DNA from: Acidobacteriota bacterium
GTDB lineage: Bacteria; Acidobacteriota; Blastocatellia; RBC074
DNA: 64,000 bases
Assembly: GCA_018269055.1 (NCBI GenBank)
Contig: JAFDVI010000015.1
Span: 126,618 to 190,617, forward strand
Direction of reading: 5' to 3'
This document shows positions 26,445-35,779 of this stretch, one piece after another. Positions within the stretch are counted from its first letter, which is position 1. Every line of letters starts with the position of its first letter. The notes below the pieces were generated by a model, which saw only the letters and a program-made list of their open reading frames with translations, was not told the DNA's origin and made no database searches. Made by a program: the position numbers and the translations under genes.

Positions 26445-28286
26445 ATGTCATCAGGTGCGATCGTCATTGGAGCTGGCCCGGCTGGACTGACCAGCGCTTA
26501 CGAATTATCCAAACTGGGCGTTTCTTCCACAGTTATCGAAGCCGACGAACAAGTTGGGGGGTTGTCGCGAACGGTCAGTTACAAAGGGTACCGGTTCGAC
26601 ATTGGCGGGCATCGGTTCTTTTCCAAAGTCCCTTTGATCAATGAATTATGGCGTGAAATGTTGAGCGAGGACTTTTTGCTGCGGCCGCGATTGTCGCGCA
26701 TTCATTACCGCGGGCATTTTTTCGATTATCCGCTAAAAGCCGCCAACGCTTTGGCCGGGCTTGGGCCAATTGAAGCGTTTTTGGTCATGCTCAGCTATTC
26801 TAAAGCCAAGCTGTTTCCGCACGCGGAAGAAACCAATCTGGAACAATGGGTTTCCAATCGCTTCGGCCAGCGGTTGTATGAAATCTTCTTCAAAACCTAC
26901 ACCGAAAAGGTTTGGGGCATCCCCTGCACGGAAATCTCTGCGGATTGGGCGGCGCAGCGAATCAAGAACCTGTCGCTGAAAGAAGCTGTCCGCAATGCGC
27001 TGTTTGGAGCTGGAAAATCTGCGGATGGCGAAGTGATCACCACGCTGATCGAACAGTTTCACTACCCGCGACTCGGCCCAGGAATGATGTGGGAATGCTG
27101 CAAGGATTTGCTGGCTTCGCAGGGGAACGAAACGGTTCATGGCATCAAAGTGGACAAAATCCGCCACCGCCGAGGTCGCGCGGAATCCGTCGTCGGTCAC
27201 AGGTCGAATGGCGAGCGCGTAGAATTTGACGGCGACCATTTTATTTCTTCGATGCCGCTGCGACGGTTGATTCAGAGCCTCGATCCGCTGCCGCCGGATG
27301 AGGTTCTGGAAGCGGCCAATTCGCTGCGGTACCGTGATTACCTGACCGTGGTGCTGATGGCCAAACGCGAACACGTTTTCCCGGACAACTGGATTTATAT
27401 TCATTCGCCCGAAGTGAAGATGGGGCGCATTCAGAATTACAAAAACTGGAGCCCCGAAATGGTTCCTGATCCATCGCGTTCGTCGCTGGGGTTGGAGTAT
27501 TTCCTCTGGCAAAAAGACGATGAATGGACCTGGTCAAACGACCGGTTGATTGATCTGGGAATTAAAGAGTGCGCGCAAATCGGTTTGATCCAACCCGACG
27601 AAGTCGAAGACGGCACGGTCGTTCGCATGAAAAAAGCTTATCCGGTTTACGATCAGGATTATCAAAACCGCGTGGATGTCATTCGCAACTACCTCGAAAC
27701 CATTCCCAATCTGCAAACCGTTGGACGCAACGGGTTGCATCGGTACAACAATCAGGATCATTCGATGCTGACCGCAGTTTATGCCGCGCGCAACGTCGTC
27801 GGCGGACAGAACGATGTTTGGGCAGTCAACACCGAACAGGATTACCACGAAGAAGTTCGCGAAACCGAAACCAGCCGTTTGAAAACGATGGGAGATCGCG
27901 CCGTGCCCGTGCCGCTTCGTCCGGCGTTGAGCGAACGCGATGCAATAGCCGATCAGATCATTCAAACGGCATTTGCCAAGCTCGATCCGTTGGCGCTCGG
28001 CGTAGCAATTGGCACCGTCACTGGAATAGGATTGTTGCTGGCGACGGTAATCCTGCTTCTGAAAGGTGGAACGTATGTCGGGCCGCGACTAGGATTGTTG
28101 AGAAATTACCTGCTTGGATTTGAAGTTACCTGGGCTGGCGCTTTGGTCGGCTTGATTGAAGGCGGACTGGGCGGATTTATGCTTGGGGTTCTGGGCGCTT
28201 CATTTAGAAATTGGGGAATGAAAGCCTACGCGCATTTGCTGAAGCGACGCGCGGAAACGGAAGCCGCACGCAAGGTATTGGATTAG
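26445..28286 (+). CDS. FAD-dependent oxidoreductase (UGM/PPOX-like) with a C-terminal two-helix domain
   Basis: 613 residues. The FAD motif VIGAGPAGL (about 6-14) is followed by GGLSRTVSYKGYRFDIGGHRFFSK, typical of the family shared by UDP-galactopyranose-mutase-like and protoporphyrinogen-oxidase-like enzymes found in glycan clusters. The enzyme part ends near residue 500. Residues 503-613 add two transmembrane helices (about 519-541 and 562-585) joined by a GP-L-LL-NYL-G-VTW motif, repeated in the separate protein encoded next. A second, unfused family member lies at 50425. It may act on a polyprenyl-linked sugar at the membrane; this is inference. Confidence 0.85.
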   Translation: MSSGAIVIGAGPAGLTSAYELSKLGVSSTVIEADEQVGGLSRTVSYKGYRFDIGGHRFFSKVPLINELWREMLSEDFLLRPRLSRIHYRGHFFDYPLKAANALAGLGPIEAFLVMLSYSKAKLFPHAEETNLEQWVSNRFGQRLYEIFFKTYTEKVWGIPCTEISADWAAQRIKNLSLKEAVRNALFGAGKSADGEVITTLIEQFHYPRLGPGMMWECCKDLLASQGNETVHGIKVDKIRHRRGRAESVVGHRSNGERVEFDGDHFISSMPLRRLIQSLDPLPPDEVLEAANSLRYRDYLTVVLMAKREHVFPDNWIYIHSPEVKMGRIQNYKNWSPEMVPDPSRSSLGLEYFLWQKDDEWTWSNDRLIDLGIKECAQIGLIQPDEVEDGTVVRMKKAYPVYDQDYQNRVDVIRNYLETIPNLQTVGRNGLHRYNNQDHSMLTAVYAARNVVGGQNDVWAVNTEQDYHEEVRETETSRLKTMGDRAVPVPLRPALSERDAIADQIIQTAFAKLDPLALGVAIGTVTGIGLLLATVILLLKGGTYVGPRLGLLRNYLLGFEVTWAGALVGLIEGGLGGFMLGVLGASFRNWGMKAYAHLLKRRAETEAARKVLD

Positions 28287-28303
28287 CCGGGTCGAGGGGA
28301 ATC

Positions 28304-28630
28304 ATGTCAACAGAGAGCATAGTTATGGACGGAAACAAACGAACAGAAGAACTCAGTAGGGAAGTGATGCGAATCCAGGCCGGAGTTTTGGCGATGGTTT
28401 GTGCGATTTTGGGTGGATTACTGCTGTTTGCAATGACGGTGTGGTTGTTGGTGAAAGACGGGCCGGGAGCCGGGCCGCACCTGTCATTGCTGGGGAATTA
28501 TTTGGTCGGATATTCGGTGACATGGGGCGGCAGCATCCTGGGATTGTTTTATGGAGCGCTGACCGGCGGAATTGCCGGTTGGGTGATCGGCGTAATTTAC
28601 AACCTGGTGGTCGGGCTGCGGCAGAAATAA
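28304..28630 (+). CDS. Small two-helix membrane protein, stand-alone form of the upstream fused domain
   Basis: 108 residues from ATG 28304 (GAGGGGAATC upstream). Two membrane helices (about 27-50 and 74-103) flank the loop KDGPGAGPHLSLLGNYLVGY, then VTWGG. The loop and helix faces match the C-terminal extension of the preceding oxidoreductase, so the two domains are paralogues and may pair in the membrane. The stop codon shares a base with the next start (TAATG). No family name is known to me. Confidence 0.8.
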   Translation: MSTESIVMDGNKRTEELSREVMRIQAGVLAMVCAILGGLLLFAMTVWLLVKDGPGAGPHLSLLGNYLVGYSVTWGGSILGLFYGALTGGIAGWVIGVIYNLVVGLRQK

Positions 28631-30891
28631 TGGGATCCGAAATCTCTTCCTCAACCAGCAATTCGGCTTCGGTCAATGCGGCACAGCCTGCGCGAAGTTC
28701 AGCGTGGGCCAAGGCTCAGCGGATAGGGTGTTGGGCGTTGGCTGTTGGCGTGGCAGTTTGGTCATTGACCGATTCGCGATTTCGCAATGCTGAAGGGGGA
28801 CTTCGTGGAACCGTCTGTCTGCCCTTGGCGACGGTAATTGCGTTGGCGTTGTTGGGCTATGCGCTCGACAAAGCATGGCGAACGGCGGCGGTCTGGATGT
28901 CATTGGCATTGATCGGTCAGGCGACGGCGTTGCAAATGATCGAAGCCGGCCAGCAAGTTTACTATCAACATTATCGTCCGCTTGGAGTTTTGCTGACCGC
29001 CTCGCCCTGGCTTGTGGCTTTGCTCGGCGCGCAGACATTGCTGACGCTTTTCGGAATTCGAAAGCGATGGAGCGTTATCAAATTCTGGCTTGGCCGAAAT
29101 TTCAAACTCTGGCAAGCGGCGAGCATTGCGCTGGTGTTCTCGGCTACCAGCGCAACTGTTTCGCGCAAAATCAACCTTTACATTGAAGAGTTGCCGCTGG
29201 CGACTTTCATCCAGGCGATCAACCTGCTGAATCTGGTGTTGGCGGTCTGGGCGATTCCCGAGGCCGTGTTAGACGCCTGGCGCTGGCGCGTCGAGCGAAT
29301 CACGGGGTGGGATGAAGAGGAAAACGGTCGCGTTGATCGCTTTGCTGTGACGGCTGCGGTTGGCGCGACGGTGCTCGCCGTGTTGTTGAGCGTGTTTTCG
29401 TACCAGCGGCATCCGCATCTGGGAGACGAAATCGCGTACCTGTATCAGGCTCGTTACCTGGCGACCGGGCAATTGACGATGCCGACTCCGGCTGCGCTGG
29501 AAGCCTTCGACCTGGACCTGTTCGATCACGATGCGACGCGTTGGTGGTGCAGTCCGCCTGTAGGCTGGCCGCTGGTGTTGGCAATTGGGGTTTTGCTCAA
29601 GGCCGATTGGTTAGTGAACCCTGTGCTTGCCGGTGTGTGCGTGTGGCTGGCTTTCGTGCTGGTGAAAGAGCTGTATGACCGGCGAACCGCTCGTTTGACG
29701 GCGTTGCTGCTGGCGCTGTCTCCGTGGCACGTGTTAATTGGAATGAGTTACATGACGCACACGGCCTCGCTGGCATTTGGGTTGTTGGCCGCGCTGGCGG
29801 CGGTTTGGGCGAGAAAGAACGAAAGCTTGCTGTGGGCATTGGCGAGCGGCGCGGCAACCGGCATGGTCGGAATGATTCGCCCATTGGAAGGCACAGTAGT
29901 GGCCGCCGTCATTGGCGTGCCGCTGGGGTTGTCGTTTCTCGGCATGGGCGGCAAGCGGGTCAAATTCGCCAGCCTGCTGGCTTGGGCGTTTGGGTGCGGA
30001 GTGATCGGAGCCGGGATTCTGTATTACAACTTCGCGCTGACGGGAAGCCCCACCAAATTTCCGATTATGGTGTGGGCGGATAAATACATGGGCGTGAATT
30101 CGAACGCAATGGGATTCGGCCCGGATCGCGGCAATGGCTGGCCGATTGATCCTTATCCCGGACACAGTCCGCTGGAAGGCGTCATCAATTCCAACCTGAA
30201 CATCACCGCCATCAACACCGAACTATTCGGATGGAGCATTGGTTCGCTGATCCTGATTGCGCTGTTTTGTGTTTCACTGAAGCTGCGGTCGGGCGATTGG
30301 CTGATGGCTGCTCTGATTGCCGGAATCTTCACCGCGCATTTTTTTTACTGGTTCAGCGGCGGCCCGGATTTCGCGGCTCGTTACTGGTATCTGATGATTG
30401 TTCCCTGCGTAGTGCTATCAGTTCGCGGATTGCAAGTATTAATCCATCGGTTGACGCACGAAACGCGGCAACCGCATTTGCACAGGACAAGAGTCCTGGT
30501 TGGAGTTTTTGCGCTGAGCATGATGGCGCTTGTGAGTTTCACGCCGTGGCGAGCGATTGATAAATACCATCACTATTTGAGGATGCGCCCCGATGTTCGC
30601 CAACTGGCCAAAGAATACAATTTTGGCAAAAGCTTAGTGTTGATTCGCGGCGAACAGTTTCCCGATTTTGCCTCTGCCGCAATTTACAATCCCATTGATC
30701 TGCAAGCCGCCGAGCCGGTGTATGCCTGGGATCAAAATCCGAGCTTGCAGGCGGAAGTGTTGAAACAGTATTCCGACCGCCCCGTTTGGATTCTCAACGG
30801 CCCCTCAATCACCAAAGCAGGCTTTCAAATTGCCGAAGGCCCCGTGTCTGCTCAAAGTTTGCTGCAAAGACAGCAAACTGCTTCTCCTTAA
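28630..30891 (+). CDS. GT-C membrane glycosyltransferase (GT39/ArnT-like)
   Basis: 753 residues from ATG 28630, which overlaps the previous stop by one base. It has about 12-14 hydrophobic segments. The first large loop carries RHPHLGDEIAYLYQARYL, whose acidic residues match the metal-binding D/E of PMT-type enzymes. Members move a sugar from a polyprenyl-phosphate donor to a lipid, glycan or protein on the outer face. Donor candidates are made by the GT2 enzymes in this cluster. The exact family label within GT-C is uncertain. Confidence 0.8.
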   Translation: MGSEISSSTSNSASVNAAQPARSSAWAKAQRIGCWALAVGVAVWSLTDSRFRNAEGGLRGTVCLPLATVIALALLGYALDKAWRTAAVWMSLALIGQATALQMIEAGQQVYYQHYRPLGVLLTASPWLVALLGAQTLLTLFGIRKRWSVIKFWLGRNFKLWQAASIALVFSATSATVSRKINLYIEELPLATFIQAINLLNLVLAVWAIPEAVLDAWRWRVERITGWDEEENGRVDRFAVTAAVGATVLAVLLSVFSYQRHPHLGDEIAYLYQARYLATGQLTMPTPAALEAFDLDLFDHDATRWWCSPPVGWPLVLAIGVLLKADWLVNPVLAGVCVWLAFVLVKELYDRRTARLTALLLALSPWHVLIGMSYMTHTASLAFGLLAALAAVWARKNESLLWALASGAATGMVGMIRPLEGTVVAAVIGVPLGLSFLGMGGKRVKFASLLAWAFGCGVIGAGILYYNFALTGSPTKFPIMVWADKYMGVNSNAMGFGPDRGNGWPIDPYPGHSPLEGVINSNLNITAINTELFGWSIGSLILIALFCVSLKLRSGDWLMAALIAGIFTAHFFYWFSGGPDFAARYWYLMIVPCVVLSVRGLQVLIHRLTHETRQPHLHRTRVLVGVFALSMMALVSFTPWRAIDKYHHYLRMRPDVRQLAKEYNFGKSLVLIRGEQFPDFASAAIYNPIDLQAAEPVYAWDQNPSLQAEVLKQYSDRPVWILNGPSITKAGFQIAEGPVSAQSLLQRQQTASP

Positions 30892-30900
30892 ATTCAGCAA

Positions 30901-32223
30901 GTGCAAACCATTCAAAACATCTTCGACATTCGGCTGGCGCAGAGTGGCGCTGCCGAACGATTTTATCGCCGGTTGACCTTTCTGTTGCTGGGTATCATTG
31001 CGCTGGTCACGCTCGTGGGAGTCGTCACTCCTGCGGGGTTGGGGTGGGATTTCGCCAATTTTTACGACACGGGGCGTCGAGCCGCCGCAGGACAAATCGC
31101 CGATCTGTATCACCCGGAACGAGTGATTGCCGGAGCAAAGCCGCAAGGCTCACTGGCATTCTGGGGCACGCCGATTTCAGCGTACTTTTACGCCCCGCTC
31201 AGTCTGTTTTCGGCGGAGTGGGCGTTGCTGGTGTTCAAGCTGGAAAATGTGCTGGCGCTGTTTACTGCGCTGTGGTTGCTGTATTGGAACAACCGCCGGT
31301 TCAACGACTCCTCCCCGGTGGAGCAATGGAAATTCGCCGCCCTGTTTGCGGGACTGGTTTTACTTTATCAACCGTTCTGGACAATTTACAGGGTCGGCGG
31401 CCAAACGACTCCGACGGTGTTGTTGTTATTCACACTGGCGTTGCTGAATCATACGAAAGGGAAATTCAACAGTTCAGCCGCGTATTTGTTGGCGGCGTTG
31501 CTCATTAAACCCGGATTCGTGTTCTTGCTGTTGCCGCTGTGTATGGTTTCGGGGTGGAAGTTTTTACGCTCCGTGGCGTTTGTTTCCTTGCTGGCGGGAC
31601 TGGTATCAGTGTTGTTGCTCGGTGTAGACATTCATGCGGAATTTCTGCAGGTGATGTTGCAGGGAATGAAGAACGCTTATCCCTGGATGTACAACAGCTC
31701 ATTGTTTGTGACAGCGGAAAATCTAAGGTTGCTGGCTTCGCCGCCGGTGAGCATTCGAGTGCTGGTCGTCCCGGTGATGCTGTTGAAACTGGCGCTGGTG
31801 TTGCTGTTCGGCTGGCTTTACTGGCTTAGCCGGAGAGAACGCTGGTCGTCGCCCGCGCAACGCCATTTCGATTTCCTGATGGCCACAACGTTTTGTCTGA
31901 TGTTTTCCCAGACGGTTTGGGAACATTATCTGGCCGTGCTGTTCATGCTGTTGGCGTACGTGGTTGCCGCCGTGCGGCAATTGAGTTCCATGACCCTGGT
32001 CTTGCTGGCGGCCATTTTCGGAACATCATTGTTTCAAAACATCGTGCTGACCAATGCCGTCCAGGCGCGATTTCACTTCGATTCGATTCCGGCGCTGATT
32101 GTCGTCGGAATGCTGAAAAGCAGCCTGCTGTGGCTAACGCTGGTGTTTCTAGTTCGGCACCGGGCGGAATTGTTTCAAAGCTATCTGATGCCGCAATGGG
32201 AGCGATTGACCGCGAGACGCTAA
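30901..32223 (+). CDS. GT87-like (DUF2029) membrane mannosyltransferase
   Basis: 440 residues from GTG 30901. It is polytopic (about 10 helices). The N-terminal loop GWDFANFYDTGRRAAAG and the LFSAEWALLVF segment are typical of the polyprenol-phosphate-mannose-dependent GT87/DUF2029 family, in which the Asp of the first loop is catalytic. It starts 10 bases after the GT39-like gene and ends 2 bases before the CofD-like fusion, so it is in the same transcript. The ribosome site is weak; coupling to upstream translation is likely. Confidence 0.8.
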   Translation: MQTIQNIFDIRLAQSGAAERFYRRLTFLLLGIIALVTLVGVVTPAGLGWDFANFYDTGRRAAAGQIADLYHPERVIAGAKPQGSLAFWGTPISAYFYAPLSLFSAEWALLVFKLENVLALFTALWLLYWNNRRFNDSSPVEQWKFAALFAGLVLLYQPFWTIYRVGGQTTPTVLLLFTLALLNHTKGKFNSSAAYLLAALLIKPGFVFLLLPLCMVSGWKFLRSVAFVSLLAGLVSVLLLGVDIHAEFLQVMLQGMKNAYPWMYNSSLFVTAENLRLLASPPVSIRVLVVPVMLLKLALVLLFGWLYWLSRRERWSSPAQRHFDFLMATTFCLMFSQTVWEHYLAVLFMLLAYVVAAVRQLSSMTLVLLAAIFGTSLFQNIVLTNAVQARFHFDSIPALIVVGMLKSSLLWLTLVFLVRHRAELFQSYLMPQWERLTARR

Positions 32224-32225
32224 CC

Positions 32226-34334
32226 ATGATCGAAAACGCCACGCACAATCAGGAACCGGTCATCAAAGTCGTGCTCTTTTCCGGCGGCAGAGGCTCGCGC
32301 GTATTGTCACGGCAGTTGATCAGACATCCGCAGGTCAAACTGACGTTGGCCGTCAATGGGTACGACGACGGAGCTTCGACCGGCGAAGTGCGACGATTTT
32401 TGGGCGACTGCCTGGGGCCGTCGGATTTTCGCAAGAACGCTTCGCGCATGGCGCACGAACTGAAAACTTGCCCGCAGGAATTGATTGATTTACTGGATGT
32501 GCGTTTGCCGGTTGGATGTTCGGAAGACGAGGGATTGGCGACTTTACAGTTGTTGTCTGAGCAAATGCTTGCGGCGGGAACGGATTGGCAGGCGGAATTA
32601 CAAACGAAACAACGCAAATTGGACGATGGGGCGCGTCGAATACTTGGCGAAAGGTTGCGCCGATTCGAGCGCGAAGTGTTGGACGGAGCGCGCAAGTTTA
32701 CCTTTTCCGATTGCGCGGTCGGCAATATCGTGTTTGCCGGGTGTTTTCTGGAAGTCGGGCGCAATTTCAACGCCGCCATCGTGGATTACTGCGCGCTATT
32801 GGGATTGCCCGAAGGATTGATTGAAAACGTGACGGATGGCGAAAACGCTTGTCTGGTGGCGCTGAATCTGGAAAACCAACTGTTGGCGACCGAAGCCGAA
32901 ATCGTCAGCGCCAATCGCCGCAATCACATCAAAGACATTTACCTGTTCGACCGCACCTTAACGCCGGAAGAAGAGCGTTGGGCTTCCACGGCGACCAACG
33001 AAGAGATCAACCAGTTCATTCGCCAGCATACGCGAGTTCCGGCGGTCAATCCTCGTTTATTGGATCGTATTGCCGAGGCGGATTTGATTATCTATTCGCC
33101 AGGCACTCAGCATTCCAGTTTGTTTCCCTCCTACCTGACGCCGGGATTGGGCGAAGTCATCGCGCGCAACCTGACGGCGATCAAATTGCTGATTACCAAT
33201 TTGCAGGAAGACGCTGAAATCCCGGACAGCAGTGCAGTGGATATCATCGAACGTGCGGTGTACTACCTGAAAGATCGCAACACCAAATCCATTCCGACGC
33301 CGTGCCTGATTACGCATTATCTGCTCAACGATCACCTGCAAGCTGAAGACGAAAAACCGTATGTACCGCTGGGGAGGCTGGAAAGTCTGGAAGACCCGCG
33401 TTTGGTGCGTATCGGCAATTACGAGGAGGGAACAACCGGAACGCACGACGCCGCGAAGATATTGTTGCCATTCATCAATGGAATTTTGAATCGGGGTACG
33501 AATCAACGCGTGGCAGTTTGGTTGCTGGAAACCGATTCGCTGAACAAGATCGCACAAACAATGCTGGAGGCGTTGCGTGTCGGGTTGGACAACCTGCCGC
33601 TTTCGATCTCGATGTTTTATTCCAGCGACGAATCGCTTGATCCGGCATTTACAAAATCGCTGCCCATTACGACGCACAATGTGAAAACCACTGGCAAAAC
33701 GGAAACCGAAGCCTTTCGCCAGGTTACTCAGCGGCAAGCAGCCATCGCCGGACAGGAGTTCGATTATGTGCTGCTGTTTGATTCGTCAGGGATGTACAAG
33801 GGCGAAGAGATCGTCAACGTTGCCTCGCTGTTGACCAATCCGCGCCTGGACGCCGTGTGGGGCAGCCGCCGGTTGTCGGTCAAAGACATTCACCAATCAT
33901 ACAAATTGCGCTATCAGCACAAAGTGTTGCTCGGCGCCGCCAGTTACGTGGGAAGTCATTTGCTCAGCCTGGCGTACCTGCTTCGGTATGGGCGTTATAT
34001 GTCGGACACGTTATCGGCGGTCAGGGCGGTTCGCAGTTCGTACTTGCGCGATGAAATCCTGGACTTCAGCGATCCCTGCTTCAATCAACAATTGCTGTGT
34101 TTGTTGCTGGAAGATCAAGCCGAAGTCATCGAAACGCCAGTGCAGTTTTTTCCGCTCTCGCCGGACAAAGTTCGGCGGACGACCGTGCGCGACGGGCTGC
34201 GCTCTCTGCTGACGGTACTTCGTGGTTGGGCAAAGGCCGGGCATCATCAAACCACTGGAAACGCCGGTTATGCGGGCGAGGTGCGGTTGGATGATTTCGT
34301 TCTTCCGCGCGACCCTCGCGTTCCCCGTGGTTAA
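32226..34334 (+). CDS. CofD/YvcK-like domain fused to a GT2-like domain
   Basis: 702 residues from ATG 32226. The N-terminal part (about 1-390) has the CofD/UPF0052 plan: VVLFSGGRGSRVLSRQL at the nucleotide end, VNGYDDGASTGEVRRFLGDC as the DDGGSSG-like loop, SDFRKNASRM, and later YSPGTQHSSLFPSYL, like the family's PGS-hSS motif. The C-terminal part (about 428-690) looks like a polyprenyl-phosphate GT2: EFDYVLLFDSSGMYKGEEI takes the DXD place (as DSS, so metal binding may differ), then AVWGSRRL, and the late SDTLSAVRAVRSS. CofD moves a phospholactyl group to a deazaflavin; YvcK relatives are regulators. Its true substrate is unknown. This fusion is new to me. Confidence 0.75.
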   Translation: MIENATHNQEPVIKVVLFSGGRGSRVLSRQLIRHPQVKLTLAVNGYDDGASTGEVRRFLGDCLGPSDFRKNASRMAHELKTCPQELIDLLDVRLPVGCSEDEGLATLQLLSEQMLAAGTDWQAELQTKQRKLDDGARRILGERLRRFEREVLDGARKFTFSDCAVGNIVFAGCFLEVGRNFNAAIVDYCALLGLPEGLIENVTDGENACLVALNLENQLLATEAEIVSANRRNHIKDIYLFDRTLTPEEERWASTATNEEINQFIRQHTRVPAVNPRLLDRIAEADLIIYSPGTQHSSLFPSYLTPGLGEVIARNLTAIKLLITNLQEDAEIPDSSAVDIIERAVYYLKDRNTKSIPTPCLITHYLLNDHLQAEDEKPYVPLGRLESLEDPRLVRIGNYEEGTTGTHDAAKILLPFINGILNRGTNQRVAVWLLETDSLNKIAQTMLEALRVGLDNLPLSISMFYSSDESLDPAFTKSLPITTHNVKTTGKTETEAFRQVTQRQAAIAGQEFDYVLLFDSSGMYKGEEIVNVASLLTNPRLDAVWGSRRLSVKDIHQSYKLRYQHKVLLGAASYVGSHLLSLAYLLRYGRYMSDTLSAVRAVRSSYLRDEILDFSDPCFNQQLLCLLLEDQAEVIETPVQFFPLSPDKVRRTTVRDGLRSLLTVLRGWAKAGHHQTTGNAGYAGEVRLDDFVLPRDPRVPRG

Positions 34335-34349
34335 TTTTTGAGTCGAACG

Positions 34350-35006
34350 ATGACCGATTTTGATTTGTTGATTTTCGATATGGATGGCGTGCTGGTGGAT
34401 ACGACCAAATGTCACAGCCGCGCTTACGACGATTTGTGGAAACTGGCGGGTGTGATCGGCCCGGCTTACGAAGAAATCGCCGGGTGCAAGACGACCGAAG
34501 TCGTTGCCGAAGTCACCGGGGCGCTGTCTCCTTCGGCGCAACAACTTGTTGAATGGGTGGCATTCAAACAGCAACGGGCTCGCCGGTATCTGGCGACGGA
34601 AAACCTGGCTTTTCATGACAGCCTGGAATGCATCGGACGGCTGGGGCGTTTGGACAAGGGAAGATTGCGATTGGCGATTGGAACCGGAGCTTCGCGCGAA
34701 ACGACGGCAATGGTGTTGAACAGATTGGGATGGGGCGAAGCGTTTTCCATCATCGTCACGGGCGAAGACGTTGTCGAAGGCAAACCCGCGCCGCAAATTT
34801 ATCTGGCGGCAATGGAGCGCGCAGGAATTTCGCCGCAACGGACGTTAATTATCGAAGACAGTCGCGCAGGGCTTGCCGCCGCAGTTGCTTCGCAAGCCTA
34901 TACGGCTTCGGTGCGCAGCGGTGTCAAAACCGACAACGAACGATTTCTCGGCAGTTTCCCGGACGTGCGGTCGCTGTTGACAACGCTGCGTTACGTCGAG
35001 CAATGA
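34350..35006 (+). CDS. HAD-superfamily phosphatase/phosphomutase
   Basis: 218 residues from ATG 34350; an in-frame TTG at 34338 is less likely. The nucleophile motif FDMDGVLVD (D10 and D12), the IGTGAS threonine/serine motif II, the lysine in EGKPAP and the acidic motif IIEDS are all intact, with a helical cap as in beta-phosphoglucomutase. It follows the CofD-like fusion by 15 bases and overlaps the nucleotidyltransferase by four. It probably removes or moves a phosphate on the sugar or polyol precursor of this module. Confidence 0.88.
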   Translation: MTDFDLLIFDMDGVLVDTTKCHSRAYDDLWKLAGVIGPAYEEIAGCKTTEVVAEVTGALSPSAQQLVEWVAFKQQRARRYLATENLAFHDSLECIGRLGRLDKGRLRLAIGTGASRETTAMVLNRLGWGEAFSIIVTGEDVVEGKPAPQIYLAAMERAGISPQRTLIIEDSRAGLAAAVASQAYTASVRSGVKTDNERFLGSFPDVRSLLTTLRYVEQ

Positions 35007-35779
35007 ACCGAATTTTGATTATTCCGGCTGCGGGGTTGGGATCGCGGCTGCAATCCGACATTCCGAAAGTGCTATATCCGGTCAATGGCCGGCCGATGCT
35101 TCACTATTTGTTCGATCTGTATGCGCCGGTCGTCAATCGTTTTGTGCTGGTGTTGCATCCGGCGACAGTCGAGCGGGTTCGGGAACATTGCGCATCGCTG
35201 AAATTGCCGGTTGAGTTTGAAGTACAAATTTCACCGACGGGAATGTTGGACGCGATTTTGATTCCGCACGAGCGCGTTCGGGCTGCTCAACCGGATCAGG
35301 TTTGGATTACCTGGTGCGACCAGATTGCGGTTCATCCCCAAACGGTCAGACGGTTGGCGGACGTGGTTGCGGCGGATGATGCGGCGATGGCGATGCCGAC
35401 GATCTTCAAGCCGGAGCCGTACATCCATTTTGAGCGCAACGAACAAGGCGACATCGTCGGTTTGCGGCAGCGTCGCGAAGGGGACCTGATGCCCGAACGG
35501 GGTGAAGGCGATCTGGGGCTGTTCAGTATGTTTCGCGAAACATATCTGGAAATGCTGCCGCGGTTTTCCAAACAGGTCGTCGTCGGCAGCGCAACGCGGG
35601 AACGAAACTTTCTGCCTTTCATCCCCTGGTTGAGTACGCAAGGCAAACGCGTTTGCACCTTTCCGGCTGACGCTGAAATCGAATCCGTCGGCATCAACAC
35701 TCCGGCTGAATTGAAATTGGTTGCAGAGTATCTGGCGAATGAAAAACAACACGCTTTCCGTCATCATCCCGGCTTATAA
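35003..35779 (+). CDS. Sugar-phosphate-type nucleotidyltransferase
   Basis: 258 residues from ATG 35003, coupled to the HAD gene by ATGA. The nucleotide loop IPAAGLGSRLQSDIPKVLYP matches the GXG-R-PK signature of NTP transferases, and TWCDQIAV and the late VGINTPAEL are further family landmarks. There is no hexapeptide acyltransferase tail, so it is not a full GlmU. It would charge a phosphorylated sugar or alcohol with a nucleotide, giving a donor for the flanking GT2 domains. Substrate specificity cannot be assigned. Confidence 0.87.
   Translation: MNRILIIPAAGLGSRLQSDIPKVLYPVNGRPMLHYLFDLYAPVVNRFVLVLHPATVERVREHCASLKLPVEFEVQISPTGMLDAILIPHERVRAAQPDQVWITWCDQIAVHPQTVRRLADVVAADDAAMAMPTIFKPEPYIHFERNEQGDIVGLRQRREGDLMPERGEGDLGLFSMFRETYLEMLPRFSKQVVVGSATRERNFLPFIPWLSTQGKRVCTFPADAEIESVGINTPAELKLVAEYLANEKQHAFRHHPGL

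Noticed and set aside
31893-32225. Extension of the CofD-like frame into the GT87-like gene
   Set aside because: It is a shadow of the upstream gene; the ATG at 32226 starts just after that gene's stop and fits the fold.
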